A DNA stretch of 64,000 nt from Bacteroidota bacterium (GCA_023415545.1 JAEZKJ010000148.1:1-64000); one strand, 5' to 3'; counted from the first letter of the stretch, positions 8,157 through 17,159 are shown. A program made the numbers and translations. Notes: generated by a model not told the origin, from the letters alone.

Positions 8157-8777
8157 ATGGCAAAGAACAAATATTATGTAGTTTGGAAAGGTGTCAATCC
8201 AGGTATCTATGATTCCTGGACTGACTGCCAACTGCAGATAAAAGGATACGAAGGTGCTCAATTCAAATCTTTTGCCACTAGGGAAGAGGCTGAAGAGGCT
8301 ATGTGTCGTACTCCTTTTGATTACATCTCAAATAGCTCGACAAAGGAGACTTTTGAGAAAAGATTACCTGAAAATTTCGATACCAACTGTCTTGCTGTAG
8401 ATGCAGCATGTAGTGGTAACCCCGGTCCTATGGAGTATAGAGGCGTTTATATGCTTACAGGACAACAAATATTTCATTTCGGTCCTATATTTGGGACAAA
8501 TAACATCGGTGAATTTTTAGCTATAGTTCATGCACTTGCCCTTATTAAACAGAAAGGTATTAACATGACAATTTACTCGGATAGCCGTAATGCTATAAGT
8601 TGGGTAAAACAGAAGAAGTGCAAGACAAAACTTGAAAGAAATCACAAGACTGAAGAGGTCTTTAATATGATAGAAAGAGCTGAAAAGTGGCTCAAAGAGA
8701 ATAGTTACTCTACAAAGATATTAAAGTGGGAGACTGAACTTTGGGGTGAAGTTCCTGCTGATTTCGGAAGGAAATAG
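8157..8777 (+). CDS. rnhA: Ribonuclease H with N-terminal viroplasmin domain
   Basis: A 206-residue RNase H1-type enzyme that removes RNA from RNA-DNA hybrids. Residues 1-50 (KYYVVWKGVNPGIYDSW, FKSFATREEAEEAM) form the Caulimovirus viroplasmin / hybrid-binding domain of RNase HI. The catalytic domain begins near 78 and shows the DEDD residues: D82 (VDAACSGNPGP), E119 (NNIGEFLA), D142 (YSDSRNA) and D202 (PADFGRK). It is three bases after argS and two before the next gene, so it is in an operon. This domain order is common in Bacteroidota. Confidence 0.93.
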   Translation: MAKNKYYVVWKGVNPGIYDSWTDCQLQIKGYEGAQFKSFATREEAEEAMCRTPFDYISNSSTKETFEKRLPENFDTNCLAVDAACSGNPGPMEYRGVYMLTGQQIFHFGPIFGTNNIGEFLAIVHALALIKQKGINMTIYSDSRNAISWVKQKKCKTKLERNHKTEEVFNMIERAEKWLKENSYSTKILKWETELWGEVPADFGRK

Positions 8778-8779
8778 AT

Positions 8780-10600
8780 ATGAATAGAAGACTTGGATTT
8801 GTTATCCTCTATTTTTTGATGTTGGTTTCAATTTTTGTTCTACAGAAACCACTGTTTATGATACTTAGTGGAGCACCTGGGGCATACTCATTTAATGATG
8901 TTTTGTCGGTGATGTGGCATGGAGTCTCTCTTGATGCTGCTACAGCAGGTTATTTCAGTGTTATACCTCTGCTTGTTACAGCAATTTCGTTGGCTACAGA
9001 TAAATTCCCATTAAGAAAGTTCTTTATTGTTTACAATATATTTGTCGCACTAATAATATCTATAATCTTTGTTGTTGATTGTGGGCTTTATCCTTTCTGG
9101 GGATTCAAACTAGATGGTTCAATATTTTTGTATATTGATTCTCCAAAAGATGCTTTAGCAAGTGTGTCAATATGGTTTATTGCATTGCGAATTATAGGAA
9201 TGTTATTATTGACTGCTTTAAATTGGTTCTTGTTAACTTTAATAGTGCCTATAAAGTTTGTTACTAAGATTAGAAAAAGCATTCTTTCATTCTTTCTGTT
9301 TCTTACCACAGGCATTCTATTCATAATAATTCGTGGAGGGGTTACGGAGTCTACATCAAATGTGGGCCAAGTATATTTTTCGAATGACCAATTCCTTAAT
9401 CACTCGGCTGTAAACCCTGTTTTTAGTCTTCTTGCTTCGATGAGTAAGACCACAAACTTTGCCGATGAGTATAATTTCTTCGATGAATATAAACGTGAAG
9501 AGGTTTTTAATGGTCTTTATCCTACATCCGATGGCGATAGTATAGTTGAGGTTTTAAAGACTAAGAGACCAAATATTTTGATAATATTGATGGAAGGTTT
9601 TGGAGCAACCTTTATTGAACCACTTGGTGGAATGGCTGATGTGACTCCAAACTTCAATCGTCTTTCCAAAGAAGGTATATTTTTTACAAACTGCTATGCT
9701 AATAGTTATCGTACAGACAGAGGTACTATCTCGGCATTAAGTGGATATCTTGGTCTTCCAAAAACCTCGGTAATGAAACTTCCTATCAAGAGTCAAACAT
9801 TGCCTGCTATCTCGGACGAGTTAGTTAAAGTAGGGTATGCAACAGATTTTCTTTATGGAGGTGACATAAACTTTACTAATATGAAGAGTTATCTGCTAAG
9901 TAAAGGTTACCAAAAAACTGTTGCCGACAAAAACTTCTCTCTTTCACAACAAAGAAGCAATGCTTGGGGTGTAAATGATGATATTACTTTCGATTATCTA
10001 TATTCACAAATAGAGCAGAAGAAGAGTGAACCATGGCATACCGGGTTCTTGACATTAAGTAGCCATGAGCCATTTGAGGTACCATATAACCGATTTAAAG
10101 AGAAGATTCCAAATGCTTTTGCTTATACAGATGACTGTTTTGGCAAGTTTATTGATAAACTTAAGAAGAGCCCTGCTTGGGATAATCTGCTTATAGTATG
10201 TATTGCCGATCATGGATTTTACTATCCTAAAGAGGGATTGAATACTTTGCCTAAGTTTTATCATATCCCAATGTTGTGGCTTGGTGGTGCAATAAAAGAG
10301 CCTATGGTTGTAGATAAGATTATGAATCAGTCCGATCTCTCATCTACACTTTTGGCTCAGCTCGATATTGAACATTCAAAATTTAATTTTAGTAGAAATA
10401 TTTTCTCGAATAGTTATAAATATCCGTTTGCTTTCTATACTTTTAATAATGGTTTCTCTTTCCGTGATAGTACGGGAGTTACTGTGTATGATAATAATTC
10501 GGATAAAGTGATTTATCAAGAGCCTAATGAGTCATTAAATAGAATTGAAAAAGGAAAAGCTATTTTACAAAGTGTTTATGATGACTTAGGATCACGTTGA
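8780..10600 (+). CDS. LtaS/EptA-superfamily membrane phosphotransferase (sulfatase fold)
   Basis: A 606-residue inner-membrane protein with about five hydrophobic helices in the first 190 residues, then a periplasmic alkaline-phosphatase/sulfatase-fold domain from about 260. The active-site pattern of LtaS-type enzymes is visible: E272 (LMEGFG), T316 (RTDRGTISALSG, the likely phospho-acceptor), D477-H478 (IADHGF) and H429 (LSSHEPF). Family knowledge: members move phosphoglycerol or phosphoethanolamine from phospholipids onto glycolipids, lipid A or glycans. In a Gram-negative envelope this would be decoration of LPS/lipid A or a periplasmic glycan. It follows rnhA by 2 bp and precedes an ArnT-like glycosyltransferase, which supports lipid A or LPS as acceptor. 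The transferred group cannot be told from sequence. Confidence 0.85.
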   Translation: MNRRLGFVILYFLMLVSIFVLQKPLFMILSGAPGAYSFNDVLSVMWHGVSLDAATAGYFSVIPLLVTAISLATDKFPLRKFFIVYNIFVALIISIIFVVDCGLYPFWGFKLDGSIFLYIDSPKDALASVSIWFIALRIIGMLLLTALNWFLLTLIVPIKFVTKIRKSILSFFLFLTTGILFIIIRGGVTESTSNVGQVYFSNDQFLNHSAVNPVFSLLASMSKTTNFADEYNFFDEYKREEVFNGLYPTSDGDSIVEVLKTKRPNILIILMEGFGATFIEPLGGMADVTPNFNRLSKEGIFFTNCYANSYRTDRGTISALSGYLGLPKTSVMKLPIKSQTLPAISDELVKVGYATDFLYGGDINFTNMKSYLLSKGYQKTVADKNFSLSQQRSNAWGVNDDITFDYLYSQIEQKKSEPWHTGFLTLSSHEPFEVPYNRFKEKIPNAFAYTDDCFGKFIDKLKKSPAWDNLLIVCIADHGFYYPKEGLNTLPKFYHIPMLWLGGAIKEPMVVDKIMNQSDLSSTLLAQLDIEHSKFNFSRNIFSNSYKYPFAFYTFNNGFSFRDSTGVTVYDNNSDKVIYQEPNESLNRIEKGKAILQSVYDDLGSR

Positions 10601-10622
10601 AGTTCATAAATAAATTCTTTAT

Positions 10623-12260
10623 ATGGGAAAAGCAATATTCAACTGGAAGATATTGTTAATAGTTTTTATAAGTGCTATTACATTCTTTGTTAATAACCGA
10701 GTTGTTGTTCCCGACATAATGGAATCACGAAATATTGTTACCGCTCGTGAAATGGTGTACGACGGCAATTGGCTTGTTCCAACAATGAATGGAGAACTAA
10801 GATTGGAAAAACCACCATTGCCAACATGGATCACGGCTGCGGCAGAGATTATTTCCCCTGATAATCTTGCACTGCAAAGAGGGATGGCCGGTTTAGCTGC
10901 AACTATGCTTGTGCTTTTTTTCTTCTTCCTTGCTAAGGAGTTTTCCGATGATGATGAATTGCCATTAGTATCAACCCTAATTTTATTGACTTGCTATAAT
11001 ATTATTCTTATTGGAAGAACGGCGTCATGGGATATTTATTGCCATGCGTTTATGATGGGTGCGATATTCTTCCTGGTAAAAGCTTTTAAGAATAGAAAAA
11101 GTGGGAAATACTTTATTATGGCAGGCATATTAATGGGGCTCTCCTTCATGAGTAAAGGCCCTGTTTCATTCTACGCTTTACTTTTACCTTTCATTATATC
11201 CTATGTCATTTGTTTCACGCCTTCAATGAGAGGACGTTGGAAATGGGTGATTTATATGATAATTTTAGCTATAGTAATTGGTGGATGGTGGTATATGTTT
11301 ATCTATTTATTCCATCATGAAGAGATGAATTATGTGGCAAATAAGGAGGCAGCAGCTTGGTTAAATAGAAATGTCAGACCTTGGTATTACTATTGGAAAT
11401 TCTTTTTGGAGACTGGTATATGGAGTCTACTTCTTATAACTGCTATATTTTTACCATTTTGGTCAAAGAAAAGTAGAGAGGATAAAATTCTGCTATTCCC
11501 ATATTTATGGATGTTTTTAACTCTTATATTCTTGTCACTTCTTCCCGAAAAGAAGAGTAGATATTTGTTACCAATCCTTATCTCTGCTTCATATATATGT
11601 GGCTATCTTATTGTTTATTGGAATAAGAATTTTAAGTTAAATAAAAACATTAAGTGGGATAAGTTTGTTTTTAATATAAATGCATGGCTTATAAACATAA
11701 TAGTTATTTTACTTCCTCTTGCCGGTTATATATTTATTTATTGTGAAGGATACATCTCTTTACCAATATTTATACTGATAAGCATGGCTATTGAAATTAT
11801 TGCTTATCTACTGGTTAAATCGACTTTAGGACTTAAACCAATTAGATTTGTAATTGAGATAACTGTTTTGTTTCTTGTTTTAGAGGTGACAGTACTTCCT
11901 TTTGCAGAAAAGATTATTAATAATCCCGAGATGGAGAGCATTTCAAAGACAAGAAGAATTGAAGAGATTAAGGATATACCATTTTACCACAATAGTAATG
12001 ATGAGTTACGTATTGAGATGGTATATGCTGCAAATAAAAAGATTCGTCCATTGGATATAACTTCTTCTGACTCGGTAATGAAGAACCTTCCAATGGTTTT
12101 ATTAACTCATAAAAGTGCTACGGATGAGTTGCCTGGGGAACTTCTTGGGAAGATTGATACGATATATATTGGTTATTTTGATGATAATAGATGGAGCAAG
12201 CGAGATAAAAGATATAAGGATTATTTTGTGTATAATGTAACTTTGCTGAAAAAGAGATGA
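10623..12260 (+). CDS. ArnT-like GT-C glycosyltransferase using a polyprenyl-phosphate sugar
   Basis: A 545-residue polytopic protein of the ArnT/PMT_2 (GT83) type. It starts with one helix, then a periplasmic loop carrying acidic residues in VVPDIMESRNIVTAREM and the conserved LRLEKPPLPTW motif. About ten further membrane helices and a C-terminal soluble tail of about 100 residues follow. Family knowledge: these enzymes take a sugar from undecaprenyl phosphate on the periplasmic side and attach it to lipid A or LPS core (aminoarabinose in ArnT, galacturonic acid in rhizobial Rgt enzymes). The stop overlaps the next start by ATGA, so it is translationally coupled to the GT2 that would make its donor. 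The sugar is not shown by the sequence; the epimerase four genes on suggests a uronic acid. Confidence 0.85.
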   Translation: MGKAIFNWKILLIVFISAITFFVNNRVVVPDIMESRNIVTAREMVYDGNWLVPTMNGELRLEKPPLPTWITAAAEIISPDNLALQRGMAGLAATMLVLFFFFLAKEFSDDDELPLVSTLILLTCYNIILIGRTASWDIYCHAFMMGAIFFLVKAFKNRKSGKYFIMAGILMGLSFMSKGPVSFYALLLPFIISYVICFTPSMRGRWKWVIYMIILAIVIGGWWYMFIYLFHHEEMNYVANKEAAAWLNRNVRPWYYYWKFFLETGIWSLLLITAIFLPFWSKKSREDKILLFPYLWMFLTLIFLSLLPEKKSRYLLPILISASYICGYLIVYWNKNFKLNKNIKWDKFVFNINAWLINIIVILLPLAGYIFIYCEGYISLPIFILISMAIEIIAYLLVKSTLGLKPIRFVIEITVLFLVLEVTVLPFAEKIINNPEMESISKTRRIEEIKDIPFYHNSNDELRIEMVYAANKKIRPLDITSSDSVMKNLPMVLLTHKSATDELPGELLGKIDTIYIGYFDDNRWSKRDKRYKDYFVYNVTLLKKR

Positions 12261-12988
12261 ATAAAACTTCTAACTATGAATTAACAATAATTGTTCCTGT
12301 GTATAATGAACAGGATAATATGGATAGATTATCGAAGACTCTATCGCAATATATCAAAAAGAGTTCAGTGAAATGTTGTGTACTTTTTGTTGATGATGGC
12401 TCAAAAGATAATAGCCTAAGTTTAATAAAAAGGGCTTGTAACGATAACAACGACTTCTTTTATATTAGCTTGAAAAAGAATAGTGGACTTTCGGCTGCTA
12501 TGAAAGCTGGCATAGACGTTGCCCAATCGAAATATGTGGGATATATGGATGCTGATATGCAGACAGATGTTGAGGATTTCGAGGTTCTATTAAAGTATGC
12601 GCCACAATATAAACTCGTTATGGGTATACGAGCAAATAGAAAAGACTCTGCTTTTAAACTCCTACAGTCAAAAATAGCCAACTCATTTAGAAGAATGATG
12701 ACGCATGATGGGGCTACAGACACCGGATGTCCACTTAAGATAATTCATTCAGACTATGCAAAGCGGATTCCATTTTTTACAGGCATGCATAGGTTTTTGC
12801 CTGCTTTAATACAACTTCAAGATGGAGGCAATTTTTATGAAGTCCCTGTAAGACACTATCCTCGTCAGGCTGGTGTCTCAAAATATAATCTATGGAACCG
12901 ACTAATATCACCATTTAAAGATTGCTTTGCTTTTAGATGGATGGCTCACAGATATATTAATTACAATATTGGTGATAATAATCTATGA
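12257..12988 (+). CDS. GT2 polyprenyl-phosphate glycosyltransferase (DPM1/ArnC-like)
   Basis: A 243-residue GT-A enzyme. TIIVPVYNEQDNMDRL, FVDDGSKDNSLSLI and YMDADMQTD (DxD metal site near residue 95) are the dolichol/undecaprenyl-phosphate sugar synthase signs. The RHYPRQAGVSKYNLWNRL segment is the usual lipid-proximal region. Unlike ArnC it has no C-terminal membrane helices, so it would be a peripheral enzyme like DPM1. Its expected reaction is NDP-sugar plus undecaprenyl phosphate giving undecaprenyl-phosphate sugar. It overlaps both neighbours by ATGA, between the GT-C enzyme that would use the product and the LAB_N membrane protein. Confidence 0.87.
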   Translation: MNKTSNYELTIIVPVYNEQDNMDRLSKTLSQYIKKSSVKCCVLFVDDGSKDNSLSLIKRACNDNNDFFYISLKKNSGLSAAMKAGIDVAQSKYVGYMDADMQTDVEDFEVLLKYAPQYKLVMGIRANRKDSAFKLLQSKIANSFRRMMTHDGATDTGCPLKIIHSDYAKRIPFFTGMHRFLPALIQLQDGGNFYEVPVRHYPRQAGVSKYNLWNRLISPFKDCFAFRWMAHRYINYNIGDNNL

Positions 12989-13620
12989 GTTGGGTTGTGT
13001 TACTTATAGGACTACTTGCTCAACTATTTTTCTCAGCAAGGATGTTTATTCAGTGGTTTCTTTCTGAAAAGAGACACGAAGTTCTTTCGCCTACTCTGTT
13101 TTGGGTATTCAGTCTTGTTGGTTCATATCTTATGTTCTACTATGGTTGGTTAAGAGATGATTTTTCAATCATTGTAGGCCAATTTATTTCATTCTATATT
13201 TACATAGGCAATCTATCCCTTAAAGGCTTTTGGAAAAAGATACCATTATTATTGCGATTGCTTATAATAATTACTCCGCCAATTATATTATCAATATATA
13301 CATTTAATGATGGTGAGTCATTTGTAAATGTTTTCCTGAGGAATGAAAATATTCCAATTTGGTTGGTTATCTTTGGGACAATAGGACAGATAACTTTTAC
13401 ATTTCGATTTATTTATCAATGGTTCTATTCGGTTAGGAAACATGAATCTTTATTGCCACCTACATTTTGGTGGATTAGTTTAACAGGATCAGCTATCATT
13501 ATATCATATGCTATAATTCGACAAGATCCTATACTTATTTTGGGACAATCCTTTGGTTGTATTTCGTATGTTCGTAATCTAATGATTGGCTATAAAAGCT
13601 CAAATAAAGAGAAGATTTGA
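12985..13620 (+). CDS. Membrane protein with two LAB_N domains
   Basis: A 211-residue hydrophobic protein built from two copies of the LAB_N domain ('lipid-A-disaccharide synthase N-terminal'). Copy 1 spans about residues 10-77 (AQLFFSARMFIQWFLSEKRHE to GQFISFYIYIGNL) and copy 2 about 133-200 (GQITFTFRFIYQWFYSVRKHE to GQSFGCISYVRNL). Each has the RxxxQWxxSxxxxE pattern and three predicted helices. There is no LpxB catalytic part, so it is not lipid A disaccharide synthase despite the domain name. Sitting between the polyprenyl-P-sugar synthase and the epimerase, it could help flip the lipid-linked sugar, by analogy with the small paired ArnE/ArnF proteins. That role is inference from position and topology. 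Confidence 0.82.
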   Translation: MSWVVLLIGLLAQLFFSARMFIQWFLSEKRHEVLSPTLFWVFSLVGSYLMFYYGWLRDDFSIIVGQFISFYIYIGNLSLKGFWKKIPLLLRLLIIITPPIILSIYTFNDGESFVNVFLRNENIPIWLVIFGTIGQITFTFRFIYQWFYSVRKHESLLPPTFWWISLTGSAIIISYAIIRQDPILILGQSFGCISYVRNLMIGYKSSNKEKI

Positions 13621-13621
13621 T

Positions 13622-14632
13622 ATGAAAAAGATATTAGTTACTGGTTCAGCAGGCTTTATAGGATCTTTCCTAACTAAAGTTTTAGCCGAGTCAGGGTACG
13701 ATGTTGTTGGTGTAGACAACATAAACAACTATTATGATGTAAATTTAAAATATGATAGATTACGTGAGTTGTGTGGTATAAAGCAAGAGGAAATAGAGGA
13801 TCATATCCCTTGTATGAGCTATATATATGATAACCTTATTTTTTATAAAGCTGACATAACTGATATTAAGTGTTTAAACAAGTTATTTGAAACTCAAAAG
13901 TTTGATATAGTATGTAATCTAGCTGCTCAAGCGGGTGTAAGATATTCTATTGAAAACCCAAAGTCATACGCTGATAGTAATCTTGTTGGATTTCTCAATA
14001 TATTGGAGTGTTGTAGGCACTACAATGTAAAACATCTTGTATATGCTAGTTCAAGTAGTGTATATGGGATGAATGAAAAGACTCCATTTTCCGAGAGTGA
14101 TTGTACTGACAATCCAGTAAGCCTTTATGCTGCTACGAAAAAAGCAAATGAACTTATGGCTTATGCCTACACAAATCTTTATAACTTTTCCACTACAGGA
14201 CTTAGATTTTTCACTGTTTATGGGCCATGGGGAAGGCCCGATATGTCGCCTTATATATTTATGAAAGCCATTACAGATAAAAAACCTATTCATATTTTCA
14301 ATAATGGGAATATGAAAAGAGATTATACTTATATAATGGATATCATATTAGGTATTGTTAGTGTTGTTGAAAATGATCCTAAAAATGTACGTGCAGAGGT
14401 ATACAATATTGGGCGTGGTGAGCCCATAGATATCATGGATTTCATAAAATGTATGGAAAAAATTGTTGGTGTAAATGGTAATTATATATTTGAGGGAATG
14501 AAGCCTGGTGATGTTAAATGTACATATGCAGATACATTTAAACTTGAAAGAGACTACGGATATTCACCAAAGGTTGGTATAAAAGAGGGCTTAGAGAAGA
14601 TGTTCCATTGGTATAAAGGGTATATGAAATAG
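13622..14632 (+). CDS. NAD-dependent epimerase, UDP-glucuronate 4-epimerase type
   Basis: A 336-residue extended SDR. The frame extends upstream to 13586, but the ATG at 13622, one base after the previous stop, starts directly at the Rossmann motif KILVTGSAGFIGS. Catalytic motifs are SSSSVYG and YAATK (YxxxK). The long insert after the cofactor site (DNINNYYDVNLKYDRLREL) is typical of UDP-glucuronate 4-epimerases (CapI/LpsL group), as are LRFFTVYGPWGRPDM and FNNGNMKRDYTY. Expected reaction: UDP-glucuronic acid to UDP-galacturonic acid. As the last gene of the envelope run it would supply the nucleotide sugar for the GT2/GT-C pair upstream. Other UDP-sugar 4-epimerase activity cannot be excluded. 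Confidence 0.85.
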   Translation: MKKILVTGSAGFIGSFLTKVLAESGYDVVGVDNINNYYDVNLKYDRLRELCGIKQEEIEDHIPCMSYIYDNLIFYKADITDIKCLNKLFETQKFDIVCNLAAQAGVRYSIENPKSYADSNLVGFLNILECCRHYNVKHLVYASSSSVYGMNEKTPFSESDCTDNPVSLYAATKKANELMAYAYTNLYNFSTTGLRFFTVYGPWGRPDMSPYIFMKAITDKKPIHIFNNGNMKRDYTYIMDIILGIVSVVENDPKNVRAEVYNIGRGEPIDIMDFIKCMEKIVGVNGNYIFEGMKPGDVKCTYADTFKLERDYGYSPKVGIKEGLEKMFHWYKGYMK

Positions 14633-14668
14633 TTTGTATTTATCTTAATACTATTTATTAATTATCTT

Positions 14669-14676
14669 TACCTTTG
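14669..14676 (+). promoter_or_regulatory. Bacteroidota -7 box before the aminotransferase gene
   Basis: TACCTTTG matches TAnnTTTG exactly, 36 bp before the ATG at 14712. No good TTTG box is seen at the usual spacing. It marks the start of a separate three-gene unit. Confidence 0.55.
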
Positions 14677-14711
14677 TATTATATTTATACTAAATAATAA
14701 CATTAATTTAT

Positions 14712-15785
14712 ATGCTGAATTTTACAGTTGGACCTGTTCAGTCTAATGAAATAGTTAGAGAAATAGGGCAGGAACAAGTTCCATATTTTAGAACATCAGA
14801 ATTTTCAGAATTAATGCTTGAGAATGAAAAGCTCATTCTTAAGTTCTCTAATGCTGCTCCTGATTCAAGAGCTGTATTTATGACTGGTTCCGGTACAGCT
14901 TCCATGGAGTCTGTGGTGATGAATTTGTTTGATGGGAGTGATAATGTGATAGTTGTTAATGGTGGAAGTTTCGGCCAACGTTTTGTGGAACTTTGTGAGA
15001 TTCATAATGTAAGATTTAGTGAGATAAAACTCGAGTATGGTGAGGCACTGACAGAAGAGATGTTACTTACTTACGAAAATGCTAATTTCACAGCCTTCTT
15101 GGTAAATGTGCATGAAACATCTACAGGAGTACATTATGATATAGATATGATTTCTAAGTTCTGTAAACGTAATAATTTATTCCTCGTTGTTGATGCAATA
15201 AGTTCTTTCCTCGCCGATCCATTCGATATGGCTGCTTTAGATGCCGGTGTAATGATAACAGGTTCACAAAAAGCTTTAGCGTGTCCTCCCGGTATATCTG
15301 TTATTGTACTATCTCCGAAAGCTTTAGAACGAGTACAGCGTATACCTTCAAAATGTATGTATCTTGATTTGAAGTCGGCATTGAAAAATGGCGAACGTGG
15401 TCAAACTCCTTTTACTCCTGCAGTTGGTATATTACGACAGATCCATGCTCGACTAAAAGAGATTGAAGCACAAGGTGGAGTAGAGGTTGAGATAGCAAAA
15501 GTAGCAGCTTTAGCTGCCGATTTTAGAGAGAAAATAAAGAATCTGCCTTTTAAAATAGTATCATCTTCACTTTCAAATGCCGTTACTCCTATTCATCCTT
15601 TAAATGGTTCGGCATATAAAATATTTACTTATCTAAAAGATGAATATGGGATATGGGTCTGTCCTAATGGAGGTGACATGGCCGAAACAATATTCCGTGT
15701 TGGGCATATTGGCTCACTTACCTTTGAAGATAATAGTACATTGGTAGATGCTTTAGAGGATTTACATAAAAGAGGTATATTTTAA
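14712..15785 (+). CDS. Class V PLP-dependent aminotransferase (AEP/alanine-glyoxylate type)
   Basis: A 357-residue fold-type I aminotransferase. It has the N-terminal TVGPVQ start, the cofactor-phosphate site [10 protein letters not shown] (57-66), the HETSTGV segment characteristic of the 2-aminoethylphosphonate/serine-glyoxylate branch, D161 in VVDAISSF and the Schiff-base lysine K187 in [11 protein letters not shown]. No phosphonate genes (PEP mutase, phosphonopyruvate decarboxylase) are nearby, so an aminoethylphosphonate role is not supported. Three bases separate it from a CTP-transferase fusion and a CDP-glycerol transferase. The likely substrate is therefore a keto or aldehyde form of a short polyol phosphate (for example dihydroxyacetone phosphate to serinol phosphate). 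That substrate is inference from context; the enzyme class is secure. Confidence 0.88.
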   Translation: MLNFTVGPVQSNEIVREIGQEQVPYFRTSEFSELMLENEKLILKFSNAAPDSRAVFMTGSGTASMESVVMNLFDGSDNVIVVNGGSFGQRFVELCEIHNVRFSEIKLEYGEALTEEMLLTYENANFTAFLVNVHETSTGVHYDIDMISKFCKRNNLFLVVDAISSFLADPFDMAALDAGVMITGSQKALACPPGISVIVLSPKALERVQRIPSKCMYLDLKSALKNGERGQTPFTPAVGILRQIHARLKEIEAQGGVEVEIAKVAALAADFREKIKNLPFKIVSSSLSNAVTPIHPLNGSAYKIFTYLKDEYGIWVCPNGGDMAETIFRVGHIGSLTFEDNSTLVDALEDLHKRGIF

Positions 15786-15788
15786 TAT

Positions 15789-17135
15789 ATGGTAAAAGTT
15801 ATTACATACGGCACATACGACTTGTTGCACTATGGTCATATTCAGTTACTAAAACGTGCTAAAGCCTTAGGTGATTATTTGATTGTTGGTGTAACGGCCG
15901 ATGATTTCGATAAGGTACGTGGTAAAATTAATGTCCAACAATCGCTTATGGAGCGCGTTGAGGCTGTTAGGGATACCGGATTGGCTGATGAGATTATTGT
16001 TGAGGAGTACGAAGGTCAGAAAATTGATGATATACGAAGATTAAATGTCGACGTTTTCACTGTGGGCTCTGACTGGGTGGGAAAGTTTGATTATCTGAAT
16101 GAATATTGTAAGGTAATATATTTGGACCGTACTGAAGGAGTTTCAAGTTCGGAGATACGCTCCCAAAAATGTGAACTTACAATTGGCTTAGTAGGTGAGT
16201 CGACAATAATGAACAAGTTTGCTGATGAGTGTGACTATGTAAATGGTATAAGTATCGCAGGGGTGTGCACTCAAGATAAAAGTGTGCTTTCGGACAAATT
16301 GAAAGACTGTTCATTTATAACAGATAACTATGAGGAGCTTATAGAACGTGTTGATTCAGTTTATATAATATCTCATCCAAGCCTCCATTATCAGCAGATA
16401 AAATATGCTCTTTTGCATGGAAAACATGTATTATGCGAATCTCCTTTTGCCTTAAACTATGATCAATGCTGTGAACTTATCCAGCTGGCAAAAGAGAAAG
16501 AACTTATTCTTAGTGATGGAATAAAAACAGCTTACTCCACTGCTTACTCACGAATGTTGCTTTTAGCAAAGAGTGGACGTATTGGAAATATTGTTTCTGT
16601 AGATGCAACATGTACAAGCTTACGAAATGTTGACTTCTCCGATTCTACCAAACTTTCTAAAGTATGGAATAGCTTATGCTCATGGGGGCCAACAGCTATG
16701 CTTCCGATATTCCAACTATTAGGTACTGATTATATAAATAAACAGATCATTACTCGAGTATCCAACAAGCAGTTCAATTATGATGAATTTACCAAAATTA
16801 CTTTTGTTTATAAAGACTCTGTTGCCTCTATTAAAGTGGGTCAGGGTGTAAAATCGGAAGGTGAATTGATCATTTCGGGAACAAAAGGTTATATTTATGT
16901 TCCTGCACCTTGGTGGAAAACAGACTACTTTGAGATTAGATATGAAAATCCTGCTGACAATAAGCGTTATTTCTATCAGTTGGATGGCGAAGGAATACGA
17001 TATGAAATCGTTGCCTTTGTTAAATCTATCGAGCGTAAACAGATGAATTATGTAGATTCAAAGATATCTCAAGCAATATCAGGTGTCATTCAAGCTTTTG
17101 AAGATGGTGAAGATCTTATCCGTCTTGAGCTATAA
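15789..17135 (+). CDS. Fusion of TagD-like cytidylyltransferase and Gfo/Idh/MocA-like domain
   Basis: A 448-residue two-domain protein. Residues 1-130 are a glycerol-3-phosphate cytidylyltransferase-type nucleotidyltransferase: GTYDLLHYGH (HxGH, 14-17), VGVTADDFDKVRGK and RTEGVSSSEIR (114-124). Residues 131-448 follow the Gfo/Idh/MocA oxidoreductase plan: an N-terminal Rossmann start IGLVGES, HPSLHYQQIKYALLHGKHVLCESP, then an alpha/beta domain. The usual catalytic motifs are changed: the family EKP lysine is serine (E217-S218-P219), and the GxHxxD motif reads GPTAML (300-305). The second domain may therefore be inactive or do something else. The first domain would make a CDP-activated polyol or amino-polyol phosphate for the next gene product. 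It is three bases from the aminotransferase gene and 24 bp from the next. Confidence 0.85.
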   Translation: MVKVITYGTYDLLHYGHIQLLKRAKALGDYLIVGVTADDFDKVRGKINVQQSLMERVEAVRDTGLADEIIVEEYEGQKIDDIRRLNVDVFTVGSDWVGKFDYLNEYCKVIYLDRTEGVSSSEIRSQKCELTIGLVGESTIMNKFADECDYVNGISIAGVCTQDKSVLSDKLKDCSFITDNYEELIERVDSVYIISHPSLHYQQIKYALLHGKHVLCESPFALNYDQCCELIQLAKEKELILSDGIKTAYSTAYSRMLLLAKSGRIGNIVSVDATCTSLRNVDFSDSTKLSKVWNSLCSWGPTAMLPIFQLLGTDYINKQIITRVSNKQFNYDEFTKITFVYKDSVASIKVGQGVKSEGELIISGTKGYIYVPAPWWKTDYFEIRYENPADNKRYFYQLDGEGIRYEIVAFVKSIERKQMNYVDSKISQAISGVIQAFEDGEDLIRLEL

Positions 17136-17159
17136 AAGTTTTATTATTGATTTTTTATT

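Noticed and set aside
12985..13620. Lipid-A-disaccharide synthase (lpxB)
   Set aside because: Only the short LAB_N membrane domain is present, twice; the GT19 catalytic domain of LpxB is missing.
14712..15785. 2-Aminoethylphosphonate biosynthesis or breakdown locus
   Set aside because: The aminotransferase fits that branch, but no PEP mutase, phosphonopyruvate decarboxylase or phosphonatase is nearby and the neighbours are CDP-polyol genes.
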